Shown here: positions 38,498 to 47,950 of the stretch, in pieces
Layout: each line of letters starts with the position of its first letter
Numbering within the stretch: the stretch's first letter is position 1
From: an uncultured Bacteroidota bacterium
GTDB taxonomy: Bacteria > Bacteroidota > Bacteroidia > Flavobacteriales > Flavobacteriaceae
Direction: 5' to 3'
Length of the DNA: 64,000 nt
Assembly (NCBI GenBank): GCA_902619855.1
Contig: CACNGE010000005.1
Coordinates: forward strand, 1-64,000
The notes under the pieces: generated by a model
What the model saw: the letters and a program-made list of their open reading frames with translations, nothing else
What the model was told of the DNA's origin: nothing
Database searches by the model: none
Made by a program: the position numbers and the translations under genes

Positions 38498-38734
38498 TTA
38501 TTTGTTTTGTGTTTGATCGAGTTTGTTCATCAGGTAGATATAGGTGAAAATTATGGCAACAAAGCCAAAAATAGACCCCTGTTGGGCAAACCAAAAGCCC
38601 AGTTTAAAACCACCAATTTGAATGTTGTTTAACTGCTCTACAAACAAAATCCCACAACCAAATGAGACGATAAACCATAGACTCAAAAGAATGGTGATAT
38701 AGCGAAGGTTTTTCTTCCAATAAGTGTTTTCCAT
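38498..38734 (-). CDS. DUF4212 small membrane protein, symporter partner
   Basis: This 78-residue protein has two membrane helices and the DUF4212 marks: a YWKKNLRYITILLSLWFIVSFGCGILF first helix and GFKLGFWFAQQGSIFGFV before the second. Genes of this family nearly always precede ActP-like symporters, as here (3-bp gap). The role of the small subunit is not established. Confidence 0.88.
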   Translation of the reverse strand: MENTYWKKNLRYITILLSLWFIVSFGCGILFVEQLNNIQIGGFKLGFWFAQQGSIFGFVAIIFTYIYLMNKLDQTQNK

Positions 38735-38749
38735 AAGAGTATTAGTGAA

Positions 38750-40048
38750 TTAGTTTCGTAAACGTTTGGCAGAAACTGCGAAAATAAAAATGATCAAATA
38801 ACAATAGATGAGAATATAATAACTCTCTTGCGCAGAGGTAGCCAAAGCATCAGCAGAAGATACTCCTGCCTCTATCAAAGTTTCTTTTCCATGATCAACC
38901 AATTGACCATACAGTGGTGGGATAATTGCACCCCCAGCGATAGCCATGATTAATAATGCAGATGCCGTTTTGGTGTGCCTACCTAAGCCTTCAAGAGTGA
39001 GAGGCCATACAGCAGGCCAAACCAAAGCATTGGCAATACCTAAGGCAGCAACAAATAAAACAGATGTAAAGCCATCAGTGATTAGTATTAAAATACTAAA
39101 AACAATCCCCAAAAGAGCACTGATCTGTAGTGCCTTTTGTTGGCTGATAAATTTTGGAATCAACACCACCCCAAGTGCATAGGTCGCAACCATTGCCATG
39201 AGGGTAAAGGTGGTAAAAAACTTGGCTGTTGAAGCAGAGATGCCCAAAGCAATCCCATAGGCAATGATAGAATCTCCAGCAATTACTTCAGCACCAACAT
39301 ACACAAACAAGGTTAGCATTCCAAGCCATAAGTGTGGGTATTGAAATATAGTTTTTTGAGATTCCTCATCTGACTGTGTATTGGCATCTATGGCTGCCTC
39401 TACATTGGGTAACGGTGCTTTCCGCATCAAAAGACCCAGCAAAAATAAGACAACAGCCATAATGACATAAGGGCTGAAAACACTATCGGCCATTTGATCT
39501 AAAAGTGTAGCTTTTTCGTTAATGGAAACGCTATCGAGTTGGGCCTTAACTTCATCAATACCTTTGAGAAGAATTGCACCGAAAATAAGTGATCCCAAAG
39601 CACCCGCAACCTTATTCGCAACCCCCATAATCGCAATACGTTGGGCGCCACTTTCTATTGGGCCAAGTATTGTGATATATGGATTTGCTGCGGTTTGCAA
39701 TATGGTCATCCCTGTACCTTGTACAAAAATCCCTGTCAAGAACATCCAATAGGTACGGGCCTCAGCAGCTGGAATAAATAACAGTGCTCCGATAGCCATA
39801 ATAAATAGTCCGATAGACATGCCCATTTTATAACCTACTTTCTGCAGCAGATATGAAGCAGGAAGTGCCATAACTACAAATGATATATACGACGCGGATG
39901 CAACAAGATAGGATTGTGCTTCTGTGAGCTCATTAATGGTCTTCATAAACGGAATTAATGCTCCATTGACCCAAGTGATAAATCCGAAAATGAAAAAAAG
40001 TCCTGCGATGATAGCAATCGCAGTTTTGTTGTTTGTATTGGTATTCAT
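38750..40048 (-). CDS. gluP: GluP/FucP-type sugar MFS permease
   Basis: The frame is open to 40156, but the start at 40048 gives the usual N-terminus (MNTNTNNKTAIAIIAGLFFIFGFITWVNGALIPF). Twelve helices and the motifs SYLVASASYISFVVMALPASYLLQKVGYK and GTGMTILQTAANPYITILGP identify the FucP/GluP branch, which imports fucose, glucose or galactose with protons. The protein is 432 residues. It lies 16 bp downstream from nothing shared with the symporter pair (opposite end) but on the same strand. Close to the galactan locus, a galactose or anhydrosugar role is possible; this is inference. Confidence 0.88.
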   Translation of the reverse strand: MNTNTNNKTAIAIIAGLFFIFGFITWVNGALIPFMKTINELTEAQSYLVASASYISFVVMALPASYLLQKVGYKMGMSIGLFIMAIGALLFIPAAEARTYWMFLTGIFVQGTGMTILQTAANPYITILGPIESGAQRIAIMGVANKVAGALGSLIFGAILLKGIDEVKAQLDSVSINEKATLLDQMADSVFSPYVIMAVVLFLLGLLMRKAPLPNVEAAIDANTQSDEESQKTIFQYPHLWLGMLTLFVYVGAEVIAGDSIIAYGIALGISASTAKFFTTFTLMAMVATYALGVVLIPKFISQQKALQISALLGIVFSILILITDGFTSVLFVAALGIANALVWPAVWPLTLEGLGRHTKTASALLIMAIAGGAIIPPLYGQLVDHGKETLIEAGVSSADALATSAQESYYILIYCYLIIFIFAVSAKRLRN

Positions 40049-40187
40049 TTTTTGTTTTTTGTCAATATAGATATATATATTCAAATGAATATTGAAATAA
40101 TTGCATCTGCTTCTATAGTCCCTAATATAAAAGCATAATAATTTAGTAACAATCAACTCATTTTACTAAGCTAATTTAGTATTAAGA

Positions 40188-40928
40188 ATGAATTCAATTG
40201 TTGCAGAGTTTATCGGTACATTCATTATGATGTCTCTGGGTTTAAGTGTTGTTGCTAATCTTAACCTGAAAAATACCTATGGAAATAATGAGGGAAGCAA
40301 ATGGATGCTGCTGACTTCTGCATGGGGATTTGCAGTTTTTTTTGGAGTAATCGTAGCTAGTGAGTATAGCGGTGGTCACCTCAACCCCGCGGTAACAGTT
40401 GGCTTAGCAGTTGCAAATAAATTTACATGGTCCCAAGTGCCATCCTATATATTTGCTCAATTTTTGGGTGCTATGGCTGGTGCTATTGTTGCATATGTTT
40501 TTTATAGAGACCATATCAAATTAACGCAACATGAAAGAGTGATAAAAGGCTGTTTTTCCACAGGCCCTGCCATTAGAAATACTAAATCTAATTTTATTAG
40601 TGAATGTTTGGGGACATTTATGTTCGTTTTCTTGATATTTTTCATCGCAAGTCCCATATTAACCATCAATGGTTTAGAGACTATACAATACGGTATCGGC
40701 TCAATGGATGCTTTCCCAGTGGGTGTACTCGTTTGGCTGATTGGGATGGCTTTAGGTGGAACAACGGGTTATGCAATTAATCCAGCACGAGATCTAGGTC
40801 CTCGAATCATTTATACATTATTGAGGGGTAAAAAGGCAAAGCCTGATTGGTCTTATGCTTGGATCCCAGTTTTTGGACCAATTGCCGGAGGCCTTTTTGC
40901 AGGGATTGTTTATACATATTTAATGTAG
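40188..40928 (+). CDS. Aquaglyceroporin (MIP family)
   Basis: The 246-residue protein has six membrane helices and two half-helix motifs, N66-P67-A68 (GGHLNPAVT) and N198-P199-A200 followed by R201-D202 (GYAINPARDLGPRI). The aspartate after the second NPAR is the mark of glycerol-conducting members (GlpF branch) rather than strict water channels. It mediates passive passage of glycerol or small polyols across the inner membrane. No glycerol kinase gene lies next to it. It is divergent from the sugar permease. Confidence 0.92.
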   Translation: MNSIVAEFIGTFIMMSLGLSVVANLNLKNTYGNNEGSKWMLLTSAWGFAVFFGVIVASEYSGGHLNPAVTVGLAVANKFTWSQVPSYIFAQFLGAMAGAIVAYVFYRDHIKLTQHERVIKGCFSTGPAIRNTKSNFISECLGTFMFVFLIFFIASPILTINGLETIQYGIGSMDAFPVGVLVWLIGMALGGTTGYAINPARDLGPRIIYTLLRGKKAKPDWSYAWIPVFGPIAGGLFAGIVYTYLM

Positions 40929-40955
40929 TTTACTTGCTTTCTCTTTGAATAGAAA

Positions 40956-41192
40956 TTAATTAACTTTTACTACTTTTTTGATTTGCGGAGCATACTTTTT
41001 AATAGTTGTCTCTACACCCAATTGCAGAGTCATTTGATTGACTGAACAGGAAATACAGTTTCCTTCAAGTTCCACAATAACCGTATCTCCCTCAATAGCG
41101 ACTAAGGAAATATTTCCACCATCGTTTACCAGGAAAGGACGTATTTCTTCTAAGGCTTGTTCTACTTGCTCTTTGACTTCTACCATACTCAA
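40956..41192 (-). CDS. NifU C-terminal domain (Nfu-type) Fe-S scaffold protein
   Basis: The 78-residue protein is a stand-alone Nfu domain: VEQALEEIRPFLVNDGGNISLV at the start and the cluster-binding C-I-S-C motif (NCISCSVNQMTLQLGVE) in the middle. It carries or delivers a [4Fe-4S] cluster. It is encoded 4 bp after the Mrp gene, a common pairing that supports a shared role in Fe-S protein maturation. Confidence 0.92.
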   Translation of the reverse strand: MSMVEVKEQVEQALEEIRPFLVNDGGNISLVAIEGDTVIVELEGNCISCSVNQMTLQLGVETTIKKYAPQIKKVVKVN

Positions 41193-41196
41193 ATTA

Positions 41197-42321
41197 TTAG
41201 GAAATTGCTGAACATCCAGCCATAGTGGTGATCTTTACAATTTCGGTTGGGGGTAATTCATTGTTTCGTTGTACCAATTCGGTAATTAGTGACTGAGTTA
41301 TAGACGTAAATGCATCTTCGATAGCACCACCTTGCAATACAGCTGGTCTACCTATGTCTCCAGATTCACGAAGACTTTGAACCAGTGGTAAATCACCTAG
41401 AAAAGGCACCCCAACATCATCTGCTAGATATTTGGCCCCATCTCTTCCGAAAATGTAATATTTATTTTCTGGCAATTCTTCTGGTGTAAAGTGGGACATA
41501 TTCTCAACAATCCCTAAAACGGGAACCTGAATCGAATCTTGTTGAAACATAGCAACCCCTTTTTTGGCATCGGCAAGGGCTACAGCTTGCGGTGTGCTCA
41601 CCACCACAGCTCCAGTCACTGGTAGCGCTTGTAAAATACTCAGGTGAATATCTCCTGTTCCAGGAGGTAAGTCAATTAATAAAAAATCAAGCTCACCCCA
41701 ATCCGCGTCGAAAATCATTTGGTTGAGTGCTTTTGATGCCATCGGTCCACGCCATATCACGGCTTGATCTGGCTTTGTGAAAAATCCGATCGATAAGAGT
41801 TGAACACCATAGTTGCTCACAGGTTTCATCTTTGATTTGCCATCAACCTGGACAGATAAAGGGCGTTCGAAAGCCACATCAAACATCAGTGGCATCGATG
41901 GTCCGTAAATATCTGCATCCAATACCCCGACTTTAAACCCCATACTGGAAAGGGTGACCGCCAAATTGGCTGTTACTGTAGATTTACCAACGCCTCCTTT
42001 TCCTGAGGCAATCGCAATGATATTTTGAACCCCTTTCAGTGGCTTTCCTTTGATTAGGTTTGGCTTTTCATCAGTAGTGTTCTTATGTGAAACTTTTACT
42101 TTACACGTATAGTAGTCACTTAATTTCTCCTTCAAAGCAGCCTCGACATGCGCTTCTATCTTTTTTCTAGATTGCAAACTCGGACTATGCATCAATAGAT
42201 CTATAAGGACTTCCTTACCCATGATCTGAACATTTGACAATGCACCAGCATCTCCTATGCTTTGGGCAGAACCCAGCAGTGGAATGTCTTTGACAATAGA
42301 CGTAATGTCAGATTTTTTCAA
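41197..42321 (-). CDS. mrp: Mrp/ApbC-type P-loop Fe-S carrier ATPase
   Basis: The 374-residue protein has an N-terminal DUF59 (MIP18-like) domain (about 5-80), then a deviant Walker A GKGGVGKSTVTANLA, the switch region DADIYGPSMP and the LLIDLPPGTGDIHL Walker B-like block. It also has a long form C-terminal tail (TMAGCSAIS). Mrp proteins bind and transfer Fe-S clusters. The neighbour on the same strand is the Nfu protein. Confidence 0.95.
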   Translation of the reverse strand: MKKSDITSIVKDIPLLGSAQSIGDAGALSNVQIMGKEVLIDLLMHSPSLQSRKKIEAHVEAALKEKLSDYYTCKVKVSHKNTTDEKPNLIKGKPLKGVQNIIAIASGKGGVGKSTVTANLAVTLSSMGFKVGVLDADIYGPSMPLMFDVAFERPLSVQVDGKSKMKPVSNYGVQLLSIGFFTKPDQAVIWRGPMASKALNQMIFDADWGELDFLLIDLPPGTGDIHLSILQALPVTGAVVVSTPQAVALADAKKGVAMFQQDSIQVPVLGIVENMSHFTPEELPENKYYIFGRDGAKYLADDVGVPFLGDLPLVQSLRESGDIGRPAVLQGGAIEDAFTSITQSLITELVQRNNELPPTEIVKITTMAGCSAIS

Positions 42322-42375
42322 AGTTTGCTTTTTTAAAATGATTCTAAATTACAAATATAGCACAAAGCCAGCAAC

Positions 42376-42714
42376 TTACATAGTGTTAACTGGATCCCAA
42401 AACACTTGTTTGAAGTCGATGATTTGGTCGTTTTCGATTTGATGACCCTCATTTTCCAACAACTGCTGCATAACCCTAGGTCCCCCAAAATGGTGTTTCC
42501 CAGTAAGCAACCCATTTCGATTGACAACACGATGCGCAGGTACATCTGGTTTTATATGCGCAGCGTTCATGGCCCAACCCACCATTCGTGCCGATCGACG
42601 CATGCCCAAACAAGCTGCAATTGCACCATAGCTTGTCACACGACCCTCCGGTATTTGACGAACAATAGCATAAACACGGTTAAAGAAATCGGAACCATTT
42701 GACTTGTCACTCAT
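42376..42714 (-). CDS. Alkyltransferase-like (ATL) DNA-binding protein
   Basis: The 112-residue protein corresponds to the C-terminal DNA-binding domain of O6-methylguanine methyltransferase (FFNRVYAIVRQIPEGRVTSYGAIA, SARMVGWAMNAA with the helix-turn-helix). At the active-site position the usual PCHR reads P59-A60-H61-R62, so the methyl-accepting cysteine is replaced by alanine. Proteins of this kind bind O6-alkylguanine and hand the lesion to excision repair rather than reversing it. The stop lies in a region overlapping nothing; the start overlaps the end of trmB by 8 bp. Confidence 0.92.
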   Translation of the reverse strand: MSDKSNGSDFFNRVYAIVRQIPEGRVTSYGAIAACLGMRRSARMVGWAMNAAHIKPDVPAHRVVNRNGLLTGKHHFGGPRVMQQLLENEGHQIENDQIIDFKQVFWDPVNTM

Positions 42715-43378
42715 AACTAAATCTTAGGTAGGTTATTGGGATTTTTTGAGCCAAATACTGTTGCTCATAAAAGGTTTGAATAGAAATCACATCTGTTGGT
42801 GCATGAACATATTTATATACATCATGTTGTGCCATTTGAGGTTCAATTCCCATGCCGTCTAAAACACCAAGGGTATATCCATGTAGAAAAGAACTGTCAG
42901 TTTTTAGGTGTACAACTCCTTTTGGCTTGAGAACTCGCTGGAACTTCTCCAAAAATTCGGGGTTGGTCAACCTGTGTTTTGTACGCTTGAACTTTAGTTG
43001 AGGATCTGGAAAAGTCAGCCAAATTTCGGAAACTTCACCTGCTGCAAATACATGTTCAATCAGCTCGATTTGTGTTCGAACAAATGCAACATTAGTGAGT
43101 TGTTCTTCATAAGCTGTTTTTGCTCCTCTCCAAAAACGTGCCCCCTTGATGTCGATTCCAATGTAATTGCAATCAGGATTTTGCTGTGCCAATGCCACTG
43201 TATATTCTCCCTTGCCACAGCCCAACTCAAGGATGATGGGGTTATTGTTTTCAAAATAAGTATGCCAGTTCGCTTTATAACCAAACGATTCATTGACCAG
43301 TGACTCCCTATTTGGCTGAATCACATTGGGTAAAGTTTCATTTTCTTGAAAACGCTTTAGCTTATTCTTACTGCCCAT
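42707..43378 (-). CDS. trmB: tRNA (guanine-N7-)-methyltransferase
   Basis: The 223-residue protein has the SAM-binding motif ILELGCGKGEYTVALA, the YIGIDIKGARFWRGA block, and the TFPDPQLKFKRTKHRL motif, the TrmB counterpart of FPDPWPK. It methylates G46 of tRNAs. It lies between the histidine kinase gene (6-bp gap) and the ATL gene (8-bp overlap). Confidence 0.93.
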   Translation of the reverse strand: MGSKNKLKRFQENETLPNVIQPNRESLVNESFGYKANWHTYFENNNPIILELGCGKGEYTVALAQQNPDCNYIGIDIKGARFWRGAKTAYEEQLTNVAFVRTQIELIEHVFAAGEVSEIWLTFPDPQLKFKRTKHRLTNPEFLEKFQRVLKPKGVVHLKTDSSFLHGYTLGVLDGMGIEPQMAQHDVYKYVHAPTDVISIQTFYEQQYLAQKIPITYLRFSYE

Positions 43379-43384
43379 TGACTT

Positions 43385-44455
43385 CTATGTTTGGTAAACC
43401 GAATAGGTTGCCTTGTCTAAGGTAAAAGAAAATTGAGAACCAATATCAACTTTACTTTCAACAAACATTTCTTGCTGATGGGCTTCGACGATGTGTTTCA
43501 CGATCGAAAGCCCCAAGCCTGAGCCCCCATCTTTACGGCTTCCACTTTTGTCAACTCGATAAAAACGCTCGAACAAACGTGGCAGATGCTCTTCTGCAAT
43601 TCCCTCGCCATTGTCTGCAATATGAACTGTGATTGTGTGTTCATCAACGTCTTCAAAACGAACTTCTGTTGTCCCTTTTTTCTTTCCGTATTTAATCGAA
43701 TTTACAATCAGATTTGTCACAACTTGTTGAATTCTTTCTTCATCTGCATGAACTTCAATCGGGAACAAATAATCTTTGTCAAATTCTAAAGATATATTGG
43801 CTTTGGCCGCTCGAATTTCTAGCAATTCAAATATATTTCTAACGTGCTCCACAATATCAAAATTTGATATCATTAGTGCTTGATTTTGTGTCTCAAGTTG
43901 TGTCAGCAAATCCAGATCTTTTACAATGTAAAGCAGTCTATTGACCCCTTTGCTTGCTCTAGTAATATATTTTTTATTGACTTTTGCATCATACAAAGCA
44001 CCATCTGATAAGGTCGATAAATAACCTTGAACTGTAAATAAGGGGGTTTTAAGTTCATGCGCCACATTGCCTAAAAACTCTTTTCTAAAGGCATCTTGAC
44101 TTTTTAAAGTGGTGATTTCTAATTTTCGCTTGGAAACAATTTCTTTAACCCTCTTCTCCAACTCCTTCAAATCAATGACTTCATTGGCTTGATAGAGAAC
44201 TTCATTTTCCGCAGAAAAATCTTTGAAGAGTTCTTTGAGGTGGGCGTCCAAAAGTTTATTGATTTGTCTGTTGAGCCAGAAATAAATAGCGAACGAAAAA
44301 ATAACTCCTAATCCGATTGAAAGGGTTAAGATATTGGCTGAAAATGGGTCTTGATTAAAAAGTAAATAACTCGAAAGAGAAACTGCGATTACAACAATCA
44401 ATAGGCAGGCAGTTGAGAATGCAATGGCAAGTGATTTTCGTTTCTTTGATAGCAC
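43385..44455 (-). CDS. phoR: PhoR-like sensor histidine kinase
   Basis: The 356-residue kinase has two membrane helices (about 9-33 and 42-61) with a very short periplasmic loop, a linker helix, the dimerization helix with phosphoacceptor H133 in NVAHELKTPL, and ATPase boxes N (NLIVNSIKYG), G1 (IADNGEGI), F (ERFYRVDKS) and G2 (GSGLGLSIVKH). It lies 10 bp after the PhoB-like regulator gene. Without a periplasmic sensor domain the signal may come through partner proteins. The Pho assignment is by family resemblance; phosphate control is inferred. Confidence 0.88.
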   Translation of the reverse strand: MLSKKRKSLAIAFSTACLLIVVIAVSLSSYLLFNQDPFSANILTLSIGLGVIFSFAIYFWLNRQINKLLDAHLKELFKDFSAENEVLYQANEVIDLKELEKRVKEIVSKRKLEITTLKSQDAFRKEFLGNVAHELKTPLFTVQGYLSTLSDGALYDAKVNKKYITRASKGVNRLLYIVKDLDLLTQLETQNQALMISNFDIVEHVRNIFELLEIRAAKANISLEFDKDYLFPIEVHADEERIQQVVTNLIVNSIKYGKKKGTTEVRFEDVDEHTITVHIADNGEGIAEEHLPRLFERFYRVDKSGSRKDGGSGLGLSIVKHIVEAHQQEMFVESKVDIGSQFSFTLDKATYSVYQT

Positions 44456-44465
44456 AGGAGTTCAT

Positions 44466-45152
44466 TTAGATGACGTATTTGTATCCAACACCTTTAACTG
44501 TTTTGAAGTGTCGATCGCCAATTTTTTCTCTGAGTTTACGGATGTGTACGTCAATTGTACGTCCACCGACGATGACCTCGTTTCCCCAAACACGATCGAG
44601 AATTACTTCACGCTCAAAAACTTTATTGGGCTTACTCGCCAAAAGCGAAACGAGCTCAAATTCTTTTCTAGGAAGAATTTTTTCATCACCCTCATATATG
44701 ATTTTATATTCTTCACGATTAACAACAAGGCTGCCGGCTTCAATTATTTTACTGCTTTCTTTCCCATCACTAACTCGACGCAAAAGTGATTTAACCTTAC
44801 TGATGAGGACTTTAATTTTCACTGGTTTTGTGATGTAGTCATCTGCACCAGCTTCTAAGCCTGCAACCTGTGTATAGTCCTCACTGCGTGCAGTCAGAAA
44901 AACAATGATTAACTTTTCTCCCAATTTGGGTATTTTTCGCAAGTTCTCACATGCCTCGATCCCATCCATGACTGGCATCATGACGTCAAGTAAAATTAAG
45001 TGTATAGACTTGCTTTTAGCTTTTTCAATAGCCTCTTCTCCATTGGTAGCAGTGTAGACTTTATACCCCTCATTAGATAAATTATAACTCATGAACTCTA
45101 AGATGTCTGGTTCATCATCAACGAGTAAAATCTTAATCTTTTTTTTATCCAT
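44466..45152 (-). CDS. phoB: PhoB-like response regulator
   Basis: The frame is open to 45191, but the start at 45152 is the standard one (MDKKKIKILLVDDEPDIL). The receiver has acidic D12/D13, phosphoacceptor D56 (LLDVMMPVMDG), T87 and K109 (ITKPVK). The C-terminal winged helix ends with the GRTIDVHIRKLREKIGD...VKGVGYKYV OmpR/PhoB signature. It is cotranscribed with the kinase gene 10 bp downstream. Confidence 0.92.
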   Translation of the reverse strand: MDKKKIKILLVDDEPDILEFMSYNLSNEGYKVYTATNGEEAIEKAKSKSIHLILLDVMMPVMDGIEACENLRKIPKLGEKLIIVFLTARSEDYTQVAGLEAGADDYITKPVKIKVLISKVKSLLRRVSDGKESSKIIEAGSLVVNREEYKIIYEGDEKILPRKEFELVSLLASKPNKVFEREVILDRVWGNEVIVGGRTIDVHIRKLREKIGDRHFKTVKGVGYKYVI

Positions 45153-45166
45153 TATACGCCAAAACT

Positions 45167-45195
45167 CAAATGTATAAAATTTATAGCTCAATCAA
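45167..45195 (-). promoter_or_regulatory. Promoter of the two-component operon
   Basis: On the minus strand TACATTTG (45167-45174) fits the -7 consensus TAnnTTTG and a TTG lies at 45193-45195, with an 18-bp spacer, close to the usual 19-21. The -7 box is 14 bp upstream of the regulator ATG at 45152. Confidence 0.5.
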
Positions 45196-45226
45196 CTGCT
45201 CAAACATTAGATTAACGTTAAAAATG

Positions 45227-45234
45227 TAAATTTG
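45227..45234 (+). promoter_or_regulatory. Candidate -7 box of the LuxE-like gene
   Basis: TAAATTTG on the plus strand lies 10 bp before the ATG at 45245, which would make a nearly leaderless transcript. A TTA, not TTG, sits 17 bp upstream, so the -33 element is weak. Confidence 0.35.
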
Positions 45235-45244
45235 ATATCGATTT

Positions 45245-46210
45245 ATGAACCAACTATTGTTTTACCAATCATCAAAAGCATTTGACCTGCAAGCGATTCA
45301 ATTATATGAAAAGCAGTTCTCAGAAAATCCTATTTATCGTTCGTTTTGCGATTTGGTTCACAAACTTCCTAGCGATTGTGAATCTGTAATAAAGATTCCT
45401 TTTTTACCCATTTCTTTCTTCAAAACACACAAGGTCCTAACAGGAAACCCAGAGTGTTCACATATTTTTGAAAGTAGTGGAACGGGAGGCAAAACAAGCG
45501 CACATCATGTAGCAGATATTGAGGTTTATGAGCAGAGTTTTTTCAATTGTTTTGAATTTTTTTATGGGCATCCCAACCAATTTGCTGTGATTGGTTTATT
45601 GCCTGGGTATTTGGAAAAACCCAATTCGTCATTGATCTACATGATGCAAAAGTTGATCGAAATGTCGGATTGTGCAGACAGTGGTTTTTATCTCGACAAC
45701 TACCAAAAACTACATGATGTTTTGAAACGTCGTGAGCAGGCCAATCAAAAAACTTTTTTGCTGGGAGTAAGTTTTGCTCTCATGGATTTTGCAGAACAAT
45801 TTCCAAGCTCATTGCAGCATACTATCGTGGTCGAAACTGGGGGTATGAAAGGGCGTCGCAAAGAACTGGTGCGTGAGGAACTTCATGCACAACTTAAGCA
45901 AACTCTAGATGTTGAGGGTATTCAGTCAGAGTATGGAATGACAGAGCTACTCTCACAAGCATATGCAAAAGACAATGGGCGATTTCGCTGTCCACCTTGG
46001 ATGAAAGTCCTTGTTCGAAATCCAAACAACCCTTTGGATATTCAAGCGCATGGAACAGGGTGTCTGAACATTATTGATCTGGCAAATAAAAATTCTTGTG
46101 CTTTTATCGGAACCGATGACCTAGGCAGGATTTATCCCGATGGAACCTTTGAGGTGATCGGTAGAGCTGATTCGAGTGACGTCAGAGGGTGCAATCTTAT
46201 GGTTAGTTGA
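45245..46210 (+). CDS. LuxE-like acyl-protein synthetase family protein
   Basis: The 321-residue protein matches the LuxE/acyl-protein synthetase family: [15 protein letters not shown] near residue 55, the nucleotide loop [14 protein letters not shown], and the adenylate-forming block [15 protein letters not shown]. LuxE enzymes activate fatty acids as acyl-AMP, but no luxC, luxD or luxAB is nearby. Members in Bacteroidota are often single and probably activate some acyl or aryl acid. It is convergent with tyrS, overlapping 8 bp at the stops. Confidence 0.85.
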   Translation: MNQLLFYQSSKAFDLQAIQLYEKQFSENPIYRSFCDLVHKLPSDCESVIKIPFLPISFFKTHKVLTGNPECSHIFESSGTGGKTSAHHVADIEVYEQSFFNCFEFFYGHPNQFAVIGLLPGYLEKPNSSLIYMMQKLIEMSDCADSGFYLDNYQKLHDVLKRREQANQKTFLLGVSFALMDFAEQFPSSLQHTIVVETGGMKGRRKELVREELHAQLKQTLDVEGIQSEYGMTELLSQAYAKDNGRFRCPPWMKVLVRNPNNPLDIQAHGTGCLNIIDLANKNSCAFIGTDDLGRIYPDGTFEVIGRADSSDVRGCNLMVS

Positions 46211-47498
46211 ACACTACCAAAAAGTAGTTCTTTTTTCCTCGTTGAATCAATAAATAGCGATCACAGATTAGATCGAGTACTTGTGCTGTAAACGACTCGT
46301 TTATCTTTTCTTTATTTATTGAAATCGAATTCTCTTTCAGTGCTCGTCTAGCCTCGCCGTTTGAGGATAAGAACCCTGTTAAGGAAGCGAGTAAATCTAT
46401 AGCAGTGCATCCTTCTGCAAGGGTCGACTTGGATAAGGTGGCTTGAGGAACACCCTCAAACACATCCAAAAAAGTTGCTTCATCCAGTTCCTTTAGCGAT
46501 GCCGAAGTTGCTTTTCCAAAGAGAATTTCTGATGCTTGTACAGCCAATAACCTTTCTTCTTCAGAGTGTACCATCCTTGTCACTTCATCTGCTAGGGTCA
46601 TTTGAAGCTTACGCATATGTGGAGCTTCTTTGTGTTCTGAAATGAGATTAGCTATCGTTTTTTCATCCAAAAAGGTGAATATTTTGATATATCGCTCTGC
46701 ATCATCGTCAGATGTGTTTAGCCAATATTGATAAAACTTATAAGGAGACGTTTTGGTTTTATCCAACCAAACATTACCCTCTTCTGTTTTTCCAAACTTG
46801 GTGCCATCGGCTTTAGTAATCAAAGGGCAAGTAAGCGCATAGGCCTTACCCCCTGCTTTTCTACGCACGAGCTCTGTGCCAGTGGTAATGTTACCCCACT
46901 GATCACTTCCACCCATTTGCAACAAGCAGTTGTGATGTTTATACAAATAAAGAAAATCATATCCTTGAATCAATTGATAGCTGAACTCAGTGAAGGACAT
47001 CCCTTCTTTGGCATTACTCCCAAGGCGCTTTTTTACAGAGTCTTTGGCCATCATATAGTTGACTGTCAAATGCTTGCCAATATCTCTTGCAAAATCAATC
47101 AGCGAAAAACCAGACATCCAGTCGTAGTTGTTAACGAGCTTGGCGGCATTGGAAGAATTTTTATCGAAATCCAAAAAACGACTTAGCTGATTTTCAATCC
47201 CTTTCACATTTTTTTCGAGTGTTTCTTTATCGAGTAAATTTCGTTCCTGTGATTTGCCAGATGGATCACCAATCATCCCAGTAGCACCTCCAATCAAAGC
47301 AATAGGACTGTGCCCTGCTTTCTGAAAATGCATCAAGATTATAATCTGTACCAAACTCCCAATGTGCAAAGAGTCGGATGTGGGGTCAAAACCGATGTAG
47401 CCAGCAGTTGACGCCTCCTTCAATACCTTCTCAGTGTCGGGCATGATGTCATGAATCATCCCTCTCCACTCTAGTTCTGCTACAAAGTTTATTGCCAT
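46203..47498 (-). CDS. tyrS: Tyrosyl-tRNA synthetase
   Basis: An upstream extension is open to 47540, but the start at 47498 ([21 protein letters not shown]) fits the family. The class I motif is H-I-G-S ([14 protein letters not shown]) and the KMSKS counterpart is KFGKTEEG. The C-terminal S4 RNA-binding domain follows ([12 protein letters not shown]). The product, 431 residues, charges tRNA-Tyr in the cytoplasm. Its 3' end overlaps the convergent LuxE-like gene by 8 bp. Confidence 0.97.
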   Translation of the reverse strand: MAINFVAELEWRGMIHDIMPDTEKVLKEASTAGYIGFDPTSDSLHIGSLVQIIILMHFQKAGHSPIALIGGATGMIGDPSGKSQERNLLDKETLEKNVKGIENQLSRFLDFDKNSSNAAKLVNNYDWMSGFSLIDFARDIGKHLTVNYMMAKDSVKKRLGSNAKEGMSFTEFSYQLIQGYDFLYLYKHHNCLLQMGGSDQWGNITTGTELVRRKAGGKAYALTCPLITKADGTKFGKTEEGNVWLDKTKTSPYKFYQYWLNTSDDDAERYIKIFTFLDEKTIANLISEHKEAPHMRKLQMTLADEVTRMVHSEEERLLAVQASEILFGKATSASLKELDEATFLDVFEGVPQATLSKSTLAEGCTAIDLLASLTGFLSSNGEARRALKENSISINKEKINESFTAQVLDLICDRYLLIQRGKKNYFLVVFN

Positions 47499-47551
47499 TG
47501 GTTTAGAATTACACAAATATAAGTCCTTAATGCTGATCAAAAAAGCATAGA

Positions 47552-47950
47552 CTATTCATCCATTATTATTTTGGGAGACAGTTTATTACCAATGGAGTCG
47601 ATCACTATTTTTTCGTTCTGGCTTTCCTGCACTCTTTTTTCAAAATCCTCAAATTTTTTTTTAGCTGCACTTATAATGCGCAAGTATGCTTTTGGTTGCT
47701 TTGCGTAGTAGGCGTTACTCAAAGCAAACTTTGTGCTATCGATATTGTGGTACTTATAAAATGACTCACTGTCCAAACCAATTCTAGTTGTTTCTCCCTT
47801 CATTACAAAGGCCTTACTGGCATCAAATAGCGCAAGCTCGAAAATCAAATCGGCCATTTTCTCCTCTTCAATTAGATTTTCTGGTTTTTCTTGATCAACT
47901 TGCCCACAAGACAAAAACATCAAAAACATCAAAAACAAGAGTTTTTTCAT
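47552..47950 (-). CDS. DUF4296 lipoprotein
   Basis: The 132-residue protein has a lipoprotein signal (lipobox C15 in FLSCGQ) and the DUF4296 pattern: [20 protein letters not shown], then a [30 protein letters not shown] segment. This family is restricted to Bacteroidota and of unknown role. It overlaps the dihydroorotase stop by 4 bp, an ATGA-type junction, and shares its strand with pyrC and the GT2 gene. Such synteny (GT2, pyrC, DUF4296) is common in flavobacteria. Confidence 0.88.
   Translation of the reverse strand: MKKLLFLMFLMFLSCGQVDQEKPENLIEEEKMADLIFELALFDASKAFVMKGETTRIGLDSESFYKYHNIDSTKFALSNAYYAKQPKAYLRIISAAKKKFEDFEKRVQESQNEKIVIDSIGNKLSPKIIMDE

Noticed and set aside
40049-40187. Possible small gene between gluP and the aquaporin gene
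   Set aside because: The open stretch is an AT-rich upstream extension of gluP with no start context; it looks like a promoter region.
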